Positions 15,361 through 51,775 are shown, counted from the stretch's first letter. The stretch: DNA of 64,000 nt from Tiliqua scincoides (GCF_035046505.1 NC_089822.1:209804419-209868418), one strand, 5' to 3'. Made by a program: numbers and translations. The notes: generated by a model not told the origin, from the sequence alone.

Positions 15361-15534
15361 GGCTCTTGTGGGAGGTCATTATACAGGGTCATCTTCCCAA
15401 TGCAGTTCCTGGAGTGTTTTGGATTGACACAGCCTTGTTGTTGAGAGGTTTATTCTTAGCGGTGACCGAGGCGTGCAGCATTCACTGCCCTGTATGACAG
15501 GAGCTGGAAGAACCGCACGAGTGACAAGAGAAGA

Positions 15535-15540
15535 CAGCTG
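15535..15540. promoter_or_regulatory. E-box CAGCTG upstream of MUSTN1
   Basis: Palindromic CAGCTG, the form preferred by myogenic bHLH factors, about 175 bases upstream of the TATA box. A six-base site is common by chance, so only its position makes it notable. Confidence 0.4.
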
Positions 15541-15615
15541 GGCCAGCAGAACTATGTGGAAGTCTTGTCCCGTGGACTTGAACAAGTACTTGTTCCAAGG
15601 GAACCCTCTGAGGCT

Positions 15616-15625
15616 CTATTTATAG
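15616..15625. promoter_or_regulatory. MEF2 consensus site upstream of MUSTN1
   Basis: CTATTTATAG fits the MEF2 consensus YTAWWWWTAR on both strands, about 255 bases upstream of the TATA box. MEF2 control would fit the muscle-biased expression of MUSTN1. Confidence 0.55.
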
Positions 15626-16142
15626 CTGTAAAAGGGCAATGCTTTGTTGCAGATGCTCCACTTTGGCTGTGACGCCTAGCAGACATATGTAGGAGTAGAT
15701 CTCATTAAAATCAAACAACTTCGCAGCAGGTCCGGACATCATGAGGGAAATGTTGAATTGGGGAGCATTTGCAAAGGAGAATTCCTCACGGGGAGATGCT
15801 TAAGCCTTCTCCTACCTGGAAATTCTTCCCTGAAAGTGTCCCTCCCCCAAGACCATTTCAAATCAATTTTTTTCAAAGCAAATTCAAAACCAGAAGTATT
15901 GTATTCCCTGCTAAGGGAAATATGACTTCGGGAGCAGCATTTGTGCAAAGAATTGGTAGGAACAGGAGGAGGTTAAGCATGCCTGCCTACCAATCTCTCT
16001 CCATGTGCCCCCCCAACATTCCTCAGTTGTAGACTGTTTGCTGAGAAATTCGAGCCAAGCTCTCACTTCCAAGTAAGCCTAGTTAAGATCATCCTGTAAA
16101 TATGCTTTAGGAAGGCTCCTGATGAAACATAAGACACCTTCT

Positions 16143-16667
16143 TGTTGGAGGAAATTAAAAATAGTTTCTTCTTTGGGGGAAAGCAGAGTAGCTTAAGCAG
16201 CAGAACCCCCCTTTGGGTATCACCCCAGGGAACCTCCCTCACCCGCTTGACTGCTAATCAATGAAAAAAAGACAAAGAGGCAATGGCTTGTTAAAGTTGC
16301 AAAAAAAGTTATTTACTTACAGTTCTATTGAGGGTATATTTACAGCATCTGATTAGGATCAGAGGTTCAGCTATTACTTAGAGATAGCAAGGCCCTAGAG
16401 CTGCCTTGTGCTCAAGATGGCCTGGGCATCAGAGCCCTGGTGTGCACATCTTAACAGGTTGGTGGTCAGAGGACAAGAGGAAGTGCTCAGAGTTGAAGGG
16501 AAGGATAAACAGTCAGGGCCACACCCCACAAGGATCACAGAGAGAACAGGTAAAAAGGTCAGAGTCACTGGGCCCTAGCTTGACCCTTTCTGGACATCAT
16601 CCTGCCCCCTCTGAACAGCAGACGGAGTTACATCAACTCCAACACTTCCAAAAGACACCTCCCAACA
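16143..16667 (-). mobile_element. Possible solitary LTR
   Basis: The segment is bounded by TGTTGG and CCAACA, the inverted termini expected of an LTR, and has LTR-like composition when read on the minus strand. No internal region is seen and the flanking duplication is unclear. Family not determined; old. Confidence 0.4.
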
Positions 16668-16959
16668 TGTTATTTACACCATGCAAATGAGATGAATTTT
16701 GCCATTGTTGGGAAGTTCTCCAAAGGACGGGAGTTGAGGTTGTTCTAACTTTGCAGAAGGCTGGATCAATGCAACTTTCAACAGTTTTGCTTTTGGATTT
16801 CTGTTAATCCTGCACTGGGAAAACCTGTTGTAATGCAAACATATTTCCATAGGCTCCCTCAACTCAAATGAATGGCTATGTACCAACATCTGCTTTCCAA
16901 AGAGCTAGAACCTCTACCTTTCAGCAATACTGGCTCACAAGAACCTCCCTCCCCTACAT

Positions 16960-17282
16960 CAGCAGTTCCCAAACTCTCAGAACCCAGAAGTGAGCAATAA
17001 TGATGTAAAACGAGTCACATGTTTATGTAATTGCCACTCACTTTCGGGTTTGGAGGCTTAACACAAGCCTCAAAACAGCAGTAAGAGGGTCAGGGCAGGT
17101 AGGAAAACTTTCTCCAGCCTGTAGTTTTTATGCACTACAGCTCTGCGCACTACACTGAGCTCCTGTGGCTGCTTGGAGGCTTGTACTGGGGTCTCACTGC
17201 TGGGCGGCAGGGATCCCAGGATGCTCCACTGAGTGTTTTGTGACACCCCTGGGCATTGTGATGCACATTTTGGGAAAAGCTA
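16960..17282. mobile_element. Old hAT element
   Basis: Left CAGCAGTTCCCAAACT and right TTTTGGGAAAAGCTA are degenerate inverted repeats; flanks ccctacat and cacttgat agree at five of eight positions. Confidence 0.55.
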
Positions 17283-17310
17283 CACTTGATCCCCAAGAGA
17301 AGCTTTGACT

Positions 17311-17400
17311 ACCATATATACTTGCCAGTAAATAGAGAAATTTCTGCCAATAAATCAAGCCTTATCAGCAGGTCACTCAGAGGTCAGGGCTGTTCAGGTG
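17311..17400. mobile_element. Mariner-like MITE end, degraded
   Basis: CCATATATACTTGCCAGTAA resembles the CCGTATATACTCGCGTATAA terminus of a widespread vertebrate mariner-type MITE. Only one end is recognisable. Confidence 0.4.
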
Positions 17401-18159
17401 GCCAGGAGAAGCCCAGAGGACAGCAAGAAGACAATAGAGATAATTAAGGGCTATTAGTCTCCAAGGCAACCAGGTCATGAGACTATAACTGCAGCCAAAG
17501 TTAACCCTTTCATTCCCTCCTCCTGAGAAAAAAGTAAGCCAGGCACAATTTAAATCAAGCAAGCAATTTAAATCAATCATTCTCTTTGGCAGGATCACAC
17601 CCAACCCTTCTGCATCATTTTGTATCATTTCGCAAATGTTTGGCAGAGGTCTGGTTTTTAAAACACCAGGATGTCATCCTCATTTCCATCTGAAACAAAG
17701 TCCAGTGCACCATGTCTTAAGAATAACACCCATGGAAAGCAATGGGTCTGCTTCTGAAGAAATCAGATTGCAGTTATGTGTAGCTGTGCTTGTTCACACT
17801 CAGTCCTTGTTGCTTGTCTCTCTGCTGTGAATTGAACTGCACGCTCCCAGTTAGTGTTATAAGTTGTATGTTATATGTAGAGCCTCTGGCTTAACATACC
17901 AGACAACTTAAAGAAGGATTTAATTAATGGTTCTACTGGTATGTTGTTTAGAGTGCATTTACTCTGATAGTGTTTACAAAAAGGTTGTGAAGAGCAGAAT
18001 TTAAATGGTTAAAGAATAAAAATGTATCTTATGATCTTTTACTGTACTTTTAATAAATTAGAGACTGTACAGTTCTCTGGTAACAGTTACTGGTAAGTTA
18101 CTTTCAAGGATCTGGCCTTGGGTAAAATCAGACAAAATTATAATCAGATATCCCCCAAA

Positions 18160-18768
18160 TGTAAAATTCCCCATGTTGCAAGGTTGAAGGAAGCAACTCA
18201 ATAATGCTCGGAACCAGGAGTGAAAGTTTGCAGGCTTCTTTATTTCATCGCATGTGATGGGCACCCACGGGACTCAAGGCCAAAGCAAACAGGCACACCC
18301 AACTATAGTGGGGTGCACTTTTATAGAGTCTCTTTGTCTAAAGCCCTGTATATTTGATTGGTTACATTTTGCAGCAGAGGTGGGCAAGCAACTGATAGGT
18401 TTCAATTCGTATCAAAAGGTGGGGTTTTGCTCACAAAGCCTGGAAAATTACAAACTTTCTAAAGACAGGTAGAGAGCAGCATAACTCATAATAAGTGATA
18501 AGGCACATCTTGGCATGTCCAGCATAACACATCATCTCAGGCACATCTCTTGTTAGTGCAGCCTGGTACCATTATCTCTACTGCATTCCACTAGCATAAA
18601 CACATTGAGGCCCCTTTTTGCAAAGGCAAAGCTTTATGTCTTTTACTAAGCTTAAGCAGCCTTGATTTCAATGGTTCTCTTTTAGGCTATGATTCTTGCT
18701 TCTGTGATTATGGTAGCCTTTATCTGAAATCACAGTCTGGGGTCAAAGGCCACCCTGTCTCACCCACA
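18160..18768 (-). mobile_element. Solitary LTR of an endogenous retrovirus
   Basis: Read on the minus strand, it starts TGTGGGTGAGACAGGG and ends TTTTACA. A TATA box (CTATAAAAG) lies in the last third and a polyadenylation signal follows about 80 bases later, in the order U3-R-U5. Flanks CCAAa and CCAAc fit a short target duplication, so this is a lone LTR without internal genes. The layout suggests a class I (gammaretrovirus-like) family. The age is moderate, since the ends are still clear. Confidence 0.75.
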
Positions 18769-19989
18769 CCAACTTATTTGGGGGTCATAGAAAATTCCAT
18801 GTTTTTTTCTTTTTTGCTCAAACCTGCTCCCAAGTTATCTGAGAGATCAACTTTTTCTTGAGCGTCTGGAGTTAATTTTGTCAGGTGCCACGGTCCATTT
18901 CACTACATTCAGATTTCCCCTTTCCTTCATTGCTTTACACATTTATCAAGCTCCTAGCTGAATTAAAGATAATGTAACAGTGATATTAAGCTTGTTCCCC
19001 TTGTGTTTCAGAAATCAATGTTTGTACTCAATTGGAAGATGAAGATGACATTAGGAAAAGTTAATACACATTTTGCAGTTGAAATAATTCCAAATGCAAA
19101 GTAACTTGAATCCAGGTAGTTGAGCAGCCACGGAGCAGAAACAGCAATATTAAAAATTATGCCTTTGAGTGGAAATATTTGTGTAGGTCAGATTCTAAAG
19201 AACTGTGTAACCCATATGTGTGCTTGCAGCACAGCTTTGGGCTTTTGTTTGCCAAAAAGCAGCTCCCACCCCACATGGCCAACTATTTTTGCAAGTGAGG
19301 GGACTTTGAACAGCAGACAAGCTGTCAAAAGCAAACTACTTTTGAAAGAAAAAAACAAAAATTCTATAGGACCTGCTCAAGCCAAACACTTGAGTACCTC
19401 CCTGGATCTCAGCTATGGCTTTTTAAATGAAGAGCATGCTTATTTAACATCACATATACAAGCCCTTAAATAAATCATTGCAATATAGACAACGCTCTTC
19501 TTGACTCTGGCTTCTACAGTAAATATTCTCTCTTTCACAGCATTTAACAGCCAAGGAAGTGGTGTGTCAACTTCAAGTTTACCAATCCAGGACTAGACAA
19601 CCAAAGCAGTTCTGTTCAGCTTGATTAGTCTGAGATTCGTCTTGCAAAGGAAAACATGGCCTATTGGTCTTGTTTGTTCTCAAGAAACTACAGAACTGAG
19701 ATTCTGTTATAAACAAGCCTGAGCTTTTTTTTCCCCCCACTTGAACAATGATCTAATCCTGTGCTACTTGCTAAATGAAACCCAAATAAAGCTTACTGAG
19801 CCAAACCTCTACCACTTCAAATGTTGCAGCACAAATATTCTTACACAGCATAAAATACTGTGTCTTTTCCTGGATTGCCACAGAATTGACTTTTTGTGAT
19901 GTCCAACAACAGTTACACTCAGTCCAAATAAAGCTAAAGTGCAGGTGCTTAAACACAAGTAGCAAATAACATTTATATTAAGTCAAAAT
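18769..19989. other. Intergenic DNA between MUSTN1 and STIMATE
   Basis: No exon or recognised repeat seen. A 117-codon plus frame at 19120-19473 lacks recognisable features. Confidence 0.4.
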
Positions 19990-19995
19990 TTTATT
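19990..19995 (-). terminator. Candidate distal STIMATE polyadenylation signal
   Basis: AATAAA on the minus strand followed by a T/G-rich stretch (TTGCTACTTGTGTTT). If used, the STIMATE 3' UTR would be about 6.1 kb, including the 1.9-kb LINE insertion. Alternative minus-strand AATAAA hexamers lie at 23675-23670 and 23216-23211. Confidence 0.35.
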
Positions 19996-20916
19996 GTAAA
20001 CCATTATTTAGGTACATCACTCAATTTCCATGAAACATCTGCTCGACAACATGATCCACAGGGCATCATGGTTCATGTTTTTAAGCTCATATGGTTAACT
20101 TCCATCTTCTATTTTAATTCCACACTCCAAGTCAGTTTGAAACACACAAAGAGCATCCCTTTAAATAATTAAAAAAAACCTGCAGTTTTACTTTGTAAAA
20201 CCATAGTAATTTTCTGTCATTTAACCAGAAAGTTTCAAAGGTTTGATGTATTGCAAATCTCCTATGATCTGATGTGGCTGGATTTGTGTGTTCACTATCA
20301 CTTTGTATAGGAAGCTGCAAACCTGTGGTTAGCCATGCATAAGGGCACAGATGCCCGACTTTCAAAAATGAAATGTTAAGGCTGAACATCCTCCACTTTC
20401 ACCTCCCCCTCCAGCAAGGCATAGGACTGATTTGGATGGTAATTTTTAAACCAAACCGGCCCCACACAATTACAACAGCGTGTGTTCCCAATGCACCCAC
20501 ACCCTATTTGTGCCACAGTTAATTACCCAAATTACTTGGGGAGGTGGTTCAGATGAATTGCTATCCTATGATGAAGAAACGAACCAGTACATAAGCGGTA
20601 GTGCTAGAATGCGGGCATGTTGGGATCACACACAGCCACAACCACAATGAGTATGGATTAAAAAATACTGTCCAAATCTGCCAATAATGGAGACCAAGCA
20701 CCTGCTTGTGAAGGAATGTCTACAGAAAACTTTGCATTGCTGTAGTTCAGCTTTCAATTAAACGAGTATGAGGTCTTTTCCCTGAAGAGAAGCTTGTAAC
20801 ACACTTAGTCAGCAATATTAATATACAGCATTTCACTTAAAGATAGTGAGGGAGGCATTAGTACATTAAAGTCAGAAAATGAGGACTGCACATTGCCCAC
20901 AGAATTTCCAAATCAT

Positions 20917-22824
20917 GGCAGGAGGAGGAGCCAACAGTGGATGAACAGACATGTCTCCAAGGGCTCCTGAGAGACAGTCTGTTTCCCCCCAAAAAACTGT
21001 AGGTCTGAAGAGGATCTGAAGATCTTTATCAGGAGAGATAAGATCTTTCCATGGTGCAGGAAAGCCCGACAGGGTGGGGGGTGGGGTTTTCTTCTCGGAA
21101 ACCTAATCATCAGGGACAGTATTGGGGGAGGTGCAGTGTCTGCAATCAAGCTGCTGGCTCCGTGCTAAGATACCATATGGAAGAAAAAGCATGAAGCGTA
21201 AAGTTTAAGTTGGAAATTTAAGATAAGTATGTGTTAATATTGTCCCCGGCTTTGATTGACTAATTTGGCTAAAAGCCAAAGCCAAATTAACACTGAAGGC
21301 ATTAATGAGAAATTTTTTAAGGATGTTGAAAGTGTTCTTTATCTTTGTAGTGGAATAAATCGGTTGTAGATTATAATTATAAATATAATTTGGTGCGTGG
21401 ACTAAAATCCAGAATTACTTGTGGACATAATTTTTATTAGACTTGAAAGAGTTTTGTCTCCTTGAGACTGTTTCTTTCATTTTTTCTCCATTAATCACAC
21501 TGTTATCTGTAAGAAAAATTCAAAAAATGCTTGACTGAAAAAACATGTGGTGGAAGTAAGGAGAATAATATGCTACGGACATCTTGTGGATCAGAGAGAA
21601 ATTGCAAGATGGAGCCTGTTCCAGATATTTGGACTCAAATCATCCTCAAAAATTTGGAAAAATTGCTCACAATGAGAAGACAGCAGTTGAGTTGGTCCTT
21701 GCAGATTCAGGCCAGTTTAAAGACTCTCTCTCAACAGATAGATGTGTGCAAGGAGCAATTGGAAGATGTGAAGAAAACAGAAGATAAACAGAAGGAGAAA
21801 GCTGAAAAGATGATGGTGAGGGATGAAATCTTCATCAGAAGAGTGGATACAGAAATTAGAAGAGTGGAAAATCAACAGGATCTAGAGTGGACGGTGATGG
21901 AGATTGAAATAGAGAAGATGGACAGAGTAACATGGGTGCACAAAATACAAAAATTGTTGGAACAAGAAGAAGAAAACATATCCCAGTTAACTGGAAGAAT
22001 GAACATACCTTATACAAGAAACTGTGAGTTTATTGGATTCTGTTATGGAGATAAATTATTAAAGATATTACAGGAGAAATAAACGGAAATAACGAAAAAG
22101 AATCTGAGGATTAAAGAATCTGAGGATTAAAGAAAATTGGAGGATTTTATTTAGTTAATAACTGGTTTAAATTTACTTAAAAAATAAATATATATAAAAT
22201 TGATATATATGAATTAGAATGAATTAGAAAAAATAGCAGGAAATGTTAGCGTGTGGATGAATTGTTTTATAGGTGGTTATTATGTTAAAGAAAAAATGTA
22301 ATCAGATTGGAGAATTAGAATGGTAAAGAACATATTATAAGAGATTGTTGGTTTTATTATAATTTGGAAATTAGATTATTATTATTTGATATTAACGAGT
22401 AATTGAACTAGTTGAGACGATAAAAGTGAATATTTAGAAAAGATATAGGGAATTAGGAAAAATATATTTGATATAAGAAATATATAAATGAGTAGAAGAG
22501 TTAGAAGTAGATGGAAGAATTGTTTTATATGTTATACTTTGGTAATTAGATTATTTTGTTTTAATATTAATGAGTAATTGAAGTAAGTTTATGTTTGATA
22601 GAAAGTGAAAATTTAGAAAATATAGTTCAGGGCATTAGGGAAAATTCAGTATGTATTAAATAAATAAATGGATAAACTAATAAGAGGCAGAAGTAGATGA
22701 GCAGTAGATTAGGAGATATAGTATGATTAATGAGTAATAGTACATGGTATTTAGCACTCCTAAATGTATGTTATATGTTTGTATGTCTGTGTGTGTGAAT
22801 TCAAAATAAATAAATAAATAAATA
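20917..22824 (+). mobile_element. Complete LINE-derived non-autonomous element (ORF1-only)
   Basis: A perfect 16-bp duplication (AGAATTTCCAAATCAT at 20901-20916 and 22825-22840) flanks 1908 bases that end in (AAAT)n. This shows target-primed integration of a full-length RNA. The layout is about 610 bases of 5' leader starting GGCAGGAGGAGGAGCC, one coiled-coil frame (21531-22082), then about 740 bases of AT-rich, purine-biased 3' region. There is no endonuclease or reverse transcriptase. This is the plan of a half-L1 (HAL1-like) element that relies on an L1 partner. Confidence 0.85.
21531..22082 (+). CDS. ORF1-like coiled-coil protein of the LINE-derived element
   Basis: A 183-codon open frame inside the element at 20917-22824. 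Residues of about 40-155 are rich in Glu, Lys and Gln with heptad-like spacing (for example KEQLEDVKKTEDKQKEKAEK and EIRRVENQQDLE), predicting a long coiled coil as in the N-terminal half of L1 ORF1p. The RRM and C-terminal RNA-binding domains of ORF1p are missing; about 330 residues would be usual. After the stop, KKNLRI in the same frame recalls the NLRI motif that opens the L1 ORF1 RRM, suggesting an internal loss in the ancestor. The homology to L1 ORF1 is inferred from layout, not proven. Confidence 0.6.
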   Translation: MTEKTCGGSKENNMLRTSCGSERNCKMEPVPDIWTQIILKNLEKLLTMRRQQLSWSLQIQASLKTLSQQIDVCKEQLEDVKKTEDKQKEKAEKMMVRDEIFIRRVDTEIRRVENQQDLEWTVMEIEIEKMDRVTWVHKIQKLLEQEEENISQLTGRMNIPYTRNCEFIGFCYGDKLLKILQEK

Positions 22825-22840
22825 AGAATTTCCAAATCAT

Positions 22841-25800
22841 TACACTGGTTAGATCTGAAATGACAAGGCAAATTCTGTTCGATTCTTTTTCTGCATCTAT
22901 TTGGCAAAGGGAAGTTACTAGACCCTCTCAAATTCAGCAAGGTAATACATTGTGTTTGAGTGCAGAATGAGCCCAACAAAGGTCATAATCGAATTCCATT
23001 TGTTACCTTCCTCCCCAAACGTAGGATGAAGTATACATCCTGTGACTCAAAGCAAGCACAACATTTGGAGAACAATTCATATCCTGCCAATTTTCTCTGT
23101 GTCAATGATGATTTCAGCAAAATCTGTTTAACCAAGCTTAAGTAAGCAAGACAACATGAAGCACTAGTATTATTTCCTTGTAAAACTATTTAAAAGGCAG
23201 AAGATGGCTGTTTATTCAGTTTCAGTGCAACTGCCCTGCCATTATCTTTCCCCAGTTTTTAGAAAGGGACATGTGCAATAAAATAAATTGAGCCATATCT
23301 TTTACAAGAGAGCTCAGAGCAAAATGTCTATTTAAGTCACTTTCCTTATCAAATTGTAAATTATGAAACTCATTGCAGTGATAACCACTAGTTCAGATGA
23401 CCTTTTTAAATTTGTCTTTCTATGGCTAATAGAAACATGAAATCTCCTTCTTCAAAAGCAGTATACTAATCAACAAAAGATATGGGGAGATAACAGTGAA
23501 AGGTCCTCACTTTCGTGCTTTGCTTAAGAGAGTCCAGTGATACCTGAACACCTGCTGGATACAGGATATAAAGCTGAGTCAGATCCACCAAGATAATTCT
23601 TCATACTTTTCAAGACATTCACATTGACCAGACTGAACATGTCAGATGTCTGTACTTGGCAAGTAGTGCTTTATTTTGTCATGCTATTATAGGCATATAA
23701 AAACACCCTCTTGTGATGTAGAATCACTCAGAAGGAAGAAAGCCAGAGGATTCGCCCATCTTTTCTAAATCTCTGAATTAAACTGCTGCTTACTGCTATT
23801 CCACGTCAAATGGTCAGTATGAGGTCTGTTTAAAATTAGACTACTTAACACAATTAAGGCTTTGGGTTTGTTTTTTTTTAAGCACCCCCCATCCCCAACA
23901 CTGTTCAAAATAGATATTTTACATAATTGGAACCACAGAAGGAAAGAAATAAAGCTAAGCTTTTGGATTTAGTTATGTGCTATTGGAATGAAAAAAACAA
24001 ATGGCATATAGCAGGTATTCATCCTCATTTAGTTTCACAAACTCAGTGTTCTCCCATTGTTTGTCCCAGCATACAACTGTCTTTTAAGAGCCACTTGAAT
24101 TGATGATGCTGTACCTCCCCTCCTGCATATTAAGTGTTTCCTGTGAGTGTGAAAGGACCTGCCTTAGGTTACAATACTTGACAGAACAATAATTCATACA
24201 ACTGGAAATAGTCAGTGGAAGTAGAAAACAAATAAGTTACGAGGCAACATTGATCAGGGATATTTCCCTATCTCACAACAGAGGCTTCGTCTAGTTTCAG
24301 TTAAACATTGGTTTCCCTTTGTTTTTAACCTGAACACCAACAAGTAACAATGTATTGCAGGTATGCTGCAGTGCAAGACACTGGCTGGTGCGTAGCTCTG
24401 AAATGTATGGTACGATAAAATGCCTCTTTTGGGCAGCAGGATAAGGGAGATAGCCACTGCTCACTTCAGAACCACTGCTCTTACAAAGCAACAAGCAGCA
24501 AGAGAGCCTCAAATTTCATCTCCTAAGGCCCAGTGATCCCCACCTCCCCCCAACATCAGCAACCTATGTAGCTTACCACATTTAAGACCAACTACACATA
24601 TAAAAACTGTAAAAAAATATCTTTGAAAAAGTTCTGAGCTCTTGCCAGCAAACATGTTTAAGGCTTGAAATACAGTCTGATATTCAGATACTGTAACAGA
24701 TTTGCATTTTTTTTTTCTGAAATAACTTTTCCTGCTGTGTTTCATCAGAGGTTTAAATGAGCATGGAAAACTGTCAAATGGCAACTAGCTTCAAAATGAG
24801 AAAATGTGGCCAATGATTTCAGGTGTGCAAGTATTTCACTGACTGATCATTTATCAGTAATCAGAGGACCAGCAGAAACAATATGCAGCTCTTGAGGTCA
24901 ACATATCTCCAAATTATCCAACTGAAATAAGAAAAACAGGTGAAATTAGTTTGATTTTTGATGAAGAGATGGAGCAGCAGTGATCAGTGAACTTTCTAGT
25001 AGTCAACTGAATCATATCGAGGATAAGCAAAAATGCTCTTAATGTATGCTTTAAAGCAAGAACAGAATTGCTGCTCCTTTTAAAAAGCATTCATAATTAC
25101 TGGTCATATAAAAGGGCCAACTGTGCTATGTTTTTTTTAGGAGGGGTTGGAATAGTTGATGTGGGATCAGAAGACTTGAAAATCCACAATATTATTCAGT
25201 CTCTTAAATGTTTAGATGATGTATAAAAGAAACCACTGTAAATATTGTTGCTTTTGTACTAAAGTGCACAGGGTCACAGAGAATAGTACCCGTGTCGCAG
25301 AAGTGGTCGGTAGTGTAAGCCACCAAGCAATTCTGCCATTCAACTGCCTTGTGCAGCACACCAGTGCACAACTTAGCAGCCATTCTGCTGTCAGTTCCCT
25401 TTGTCACCTCCTTTACATGATTAGACAAAAATTTCACTGTAAATTTTTTGACCTTTTCACTGCACACAAGAAGGAACATCATGATTTTTTCTGACAAAGA
25501 AAATTCTTAAATATCCCAGTATGAAAATATAACTTAAATATAAAAGTTCAAACAGGTTAAAGGAGATTTGGAAGGGGGAAAAAAAAAAAACACCAAAATT
25601 TTGATCAGCCTATTAATTCCATAGTACCCTTATGGAGTAAACTTATACCTAAGAAGATCGTTCCAGTTTGTAACTATAAAACTATTCTGCTCTATGAATA
25701 TGCTGCAAAAGCCAGTTTCAGTAATATACTGATTCAAATTTTGTTAATCCAGGTGTCTTTCTCAGAATATCTTGAACTGTGTCATTCCAGGAGCCATAAC

Positions 25801-26078
25801 TGGAATGTTGATCCTCTATGGTCTCTACTGAAGGATCACATCCAAGTCATTTTGATGATGAGCATTTTTCCACACATGATGAGAAGTCACTCTTGCATAT
25901 TTGGTCAGTGTTTCCATCCTGCTACTGAACAGGCAGCTTGTCCAATGTTCGCATACCATTTACAGACCTTCGCTCAAGTCAGTTCCCAGGCAAAAGGCAT
26001 ACTGTTGCCCACATGAAAGTCCACTGACTGTGGAAAGTTCTGTCATAAAACCTGCAAATATACAGGCCACAGAATGTG
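22841..26078 (-). other. STIMATE 3' untranslated region (proximal part)
   Basis: Directly downstream of the STIMATE stop and free of recognised transposons, unlike the introns. That fits a long 3' UTR under some constraint. Frames such as 25497-25204 on the minus strand look accidental. The UTR end is uncertain. Confidence 0.5.
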
Positions 26079-49719
<23,641 letters not shown>

Positions 49720-49814
49720 CTGAAAGAAAGTTACGAATAATCAGTTAATTGCCAAAGTTGCACCAACTGCCTATCATACCTCTCCCCCATGAGCTGAACC
49801 TGCATGCAATTATA

Positions 49815-50253
49815 GGCAGCCTATCACATTCACAAATTCAGAGCCCGCCCGGTGCCCATTAAGTCCTTTTTAAAGGCTTAGCGCTAAGTGTTTTTTGCTT
49901 TTACAAGACACTATAAGCAAACAAGCTTATAGCATGTGCAGGCAGGCTGCCAGCAGGCTGAATGTTTGAAGAAGCTAGAATGAAGGTTAACAGAAAGCAA
50001 AAACCTAACCACTTCATCATGAGTGGTTCATCACTTCATTCTAGTCTCTTCTAGGATTCAGGCTGCTGGCAGCATGTCTGCATACGCTATAAACTTCCAC
50101 ACTTATAGTATTCTGTAAAAGCAAGGAACACTCCACCATGGTAAGCCTTTAAATGTCAATGGGCACAGGGGCCTGCAGAGATAGTTTCCGCACATGTGCA
50201 CGGGGGGGGGGGAGCGGGCTGGAACTTAATCCCCCGAGGATACAGGGGGATAC
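49815..50253. mobile_element. Tigger-like element with fold-back core
   Basis: The right end CCCCGAGGATACAGGGGGAT is a Tigger-type terminus; the left end is worn. Inside, GCCAGCAGGCTGAAT pairs with ATTCAGGCTGCTGGC and GTGCCCATTAAG with CAATGGGCAC, giving arms of about 130 bases. Confidence 0.6.
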
Positions 50254-50838
50254 CTATATATATATTCAATTATACATGGATCATTCCATGTCAAACATCA
50301 CACGGTTTAAATTAAAAAATTGTAAAGTTTAATTTAAAAATTTAGATTGCACTATTTTCTCTTGATCATATGCATGTGTTACCTCTCAAATGATCCCATC
50401 ACCATCCCCCCAAAACCTTTTGTGGACAGTTAGCCAAATATGAACTAATTGAGATTTTTTTCCAAATTTAAAAAATGCCAAATTTCCAAATTTAAAAACA
50501 TTTTAAATTGAGTTTTAAGAAAATTATAAAATTAAGAATTAAAAATCATTAAACCCATTGTGTTGCATATCATATGAAAGCTCCCATAAAGAAGCTATAA
50601 AATGAGACCACAACCAGCTCTCCATCTCAACCAGTGTTTGAGTTACAGTTAATTAAAGCATCACCAGCATGCCATTTTTGGATAAAATTTTAAAAATTTA
50701 GACTTAAATATATTTTCCTCTCTGTGAATTTAAAAGTTTTTTGAAAATGTATTTCTTCAACAACTACATAGGATCAAAGTATGACATTTTTTTATTAAAA
50801 TCTAAGAATGTGAAGTAGAAAATTATTGTGATGATTTG

Positions 50839-51775
50839 CAGGGATGGAAACTCGAGTGAGTGACTCAGACTTGAGTCGGGAAAATGCACATTTTGCACTG
50901 ACTTGAAGACTCTGAAAAAGATTCAAGTCAAGGCCTCCCTGACTCAGCACTCATCTCCATGTGTGCTGACTTGTGTCTGCCTGTGCTTGCTTACTGTTTT
51001 CGTGGCATGAAAAATCTTGTGGGGCTACATTCTAAACAGGTGAGCAGCAAGGAGGCTCCAGTCAGGAGGCAGGAAAGGGTTAATGTTGCAATGAATGGGG
51101 GGAGGTGGGACTGGATTCTCTTTTCCCATCTCTGATAGGAAGGAAGGAATGGATGATCATTCAAAAAAGATGGGCATTCTGATATTTTCATTGGCTGAGA
51201 GAGAGAACAGAAGTACATATGCCTGTACTTCTGCAAGAGAGAGAGCCAAAGGGGGGTTCTTGTCTTACGACTGGCTTGGGAAGCCCACTGAGGGGGAGAA
51301 AGGTGTTCACAGAGATCACGCTTTGCCTCACATGACTGGGGGGGAGGGAGCCTTACTGAATGACTGGCTACAGTGGGACTACTTCTTAACCGGGCTGCAA
51401 AGGACCAGGTCATCCTGGTAAGCCTCACAGCTGCTGCCCATGACCCTCCTCCCTCTAGCTGCTTCTGTACCCACTCTCTTGCATGCCCTCCCACATCTCC
51501 CCAACCTGTTTACAGACAGGAGGGGACAACAGGGGAGTATTCAAAGGACTCCAACACACACACACACACACACACACAGGCAGCAGTCCCATTTTTTCTA
51601 CAGTGGGTTTTTAAAGGGGGAGAGGCAACTCAACTTGAGTCTTTTAGAGTCGCTAAAGGGTGACTAGGAGACTCAGAAAGTGCCCCTGTTATGACTCTTT
51701 TTCGAGTCAAGTTGCAGGGGATGGTGACTCAGCGACTCAACTTGAGTCAAGCCCCACTGGATTTTCCCATCCTTG
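50839..51775. mobile_element. hAT element with GAGTC/GACTC subterminal array, nested
   Basis: CAGGGATGGAAA at the left and TTTTCCCATCCTTG at the right; exact 8-bp duplication ATGATTTG (50831-50838 and 51776-51783). Both subterminal regions carry many GAGTC/GACTC words (ACTTGAGTC, GACTCAGCGACTC). A (CA)n tract lies inside. Confidence 0.9.
51554..51578. repeat. (CA)n microsatellite
   Basis: About 12 uninterrupted CA units. Confidence 0.9.

Noticed and set aside
25204-25497. 97-codon minus-strand frame downstream of the STIMATE stop
   Set aside because: Lies in the probable 3' UTR and shows no conserved motif; a plus frame of equal length overlaps it.
51554-51578. CA repeat as a possible regulatory or CRISPR-like array
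   Set aside because: A simple microsatellite inside a hAT element.
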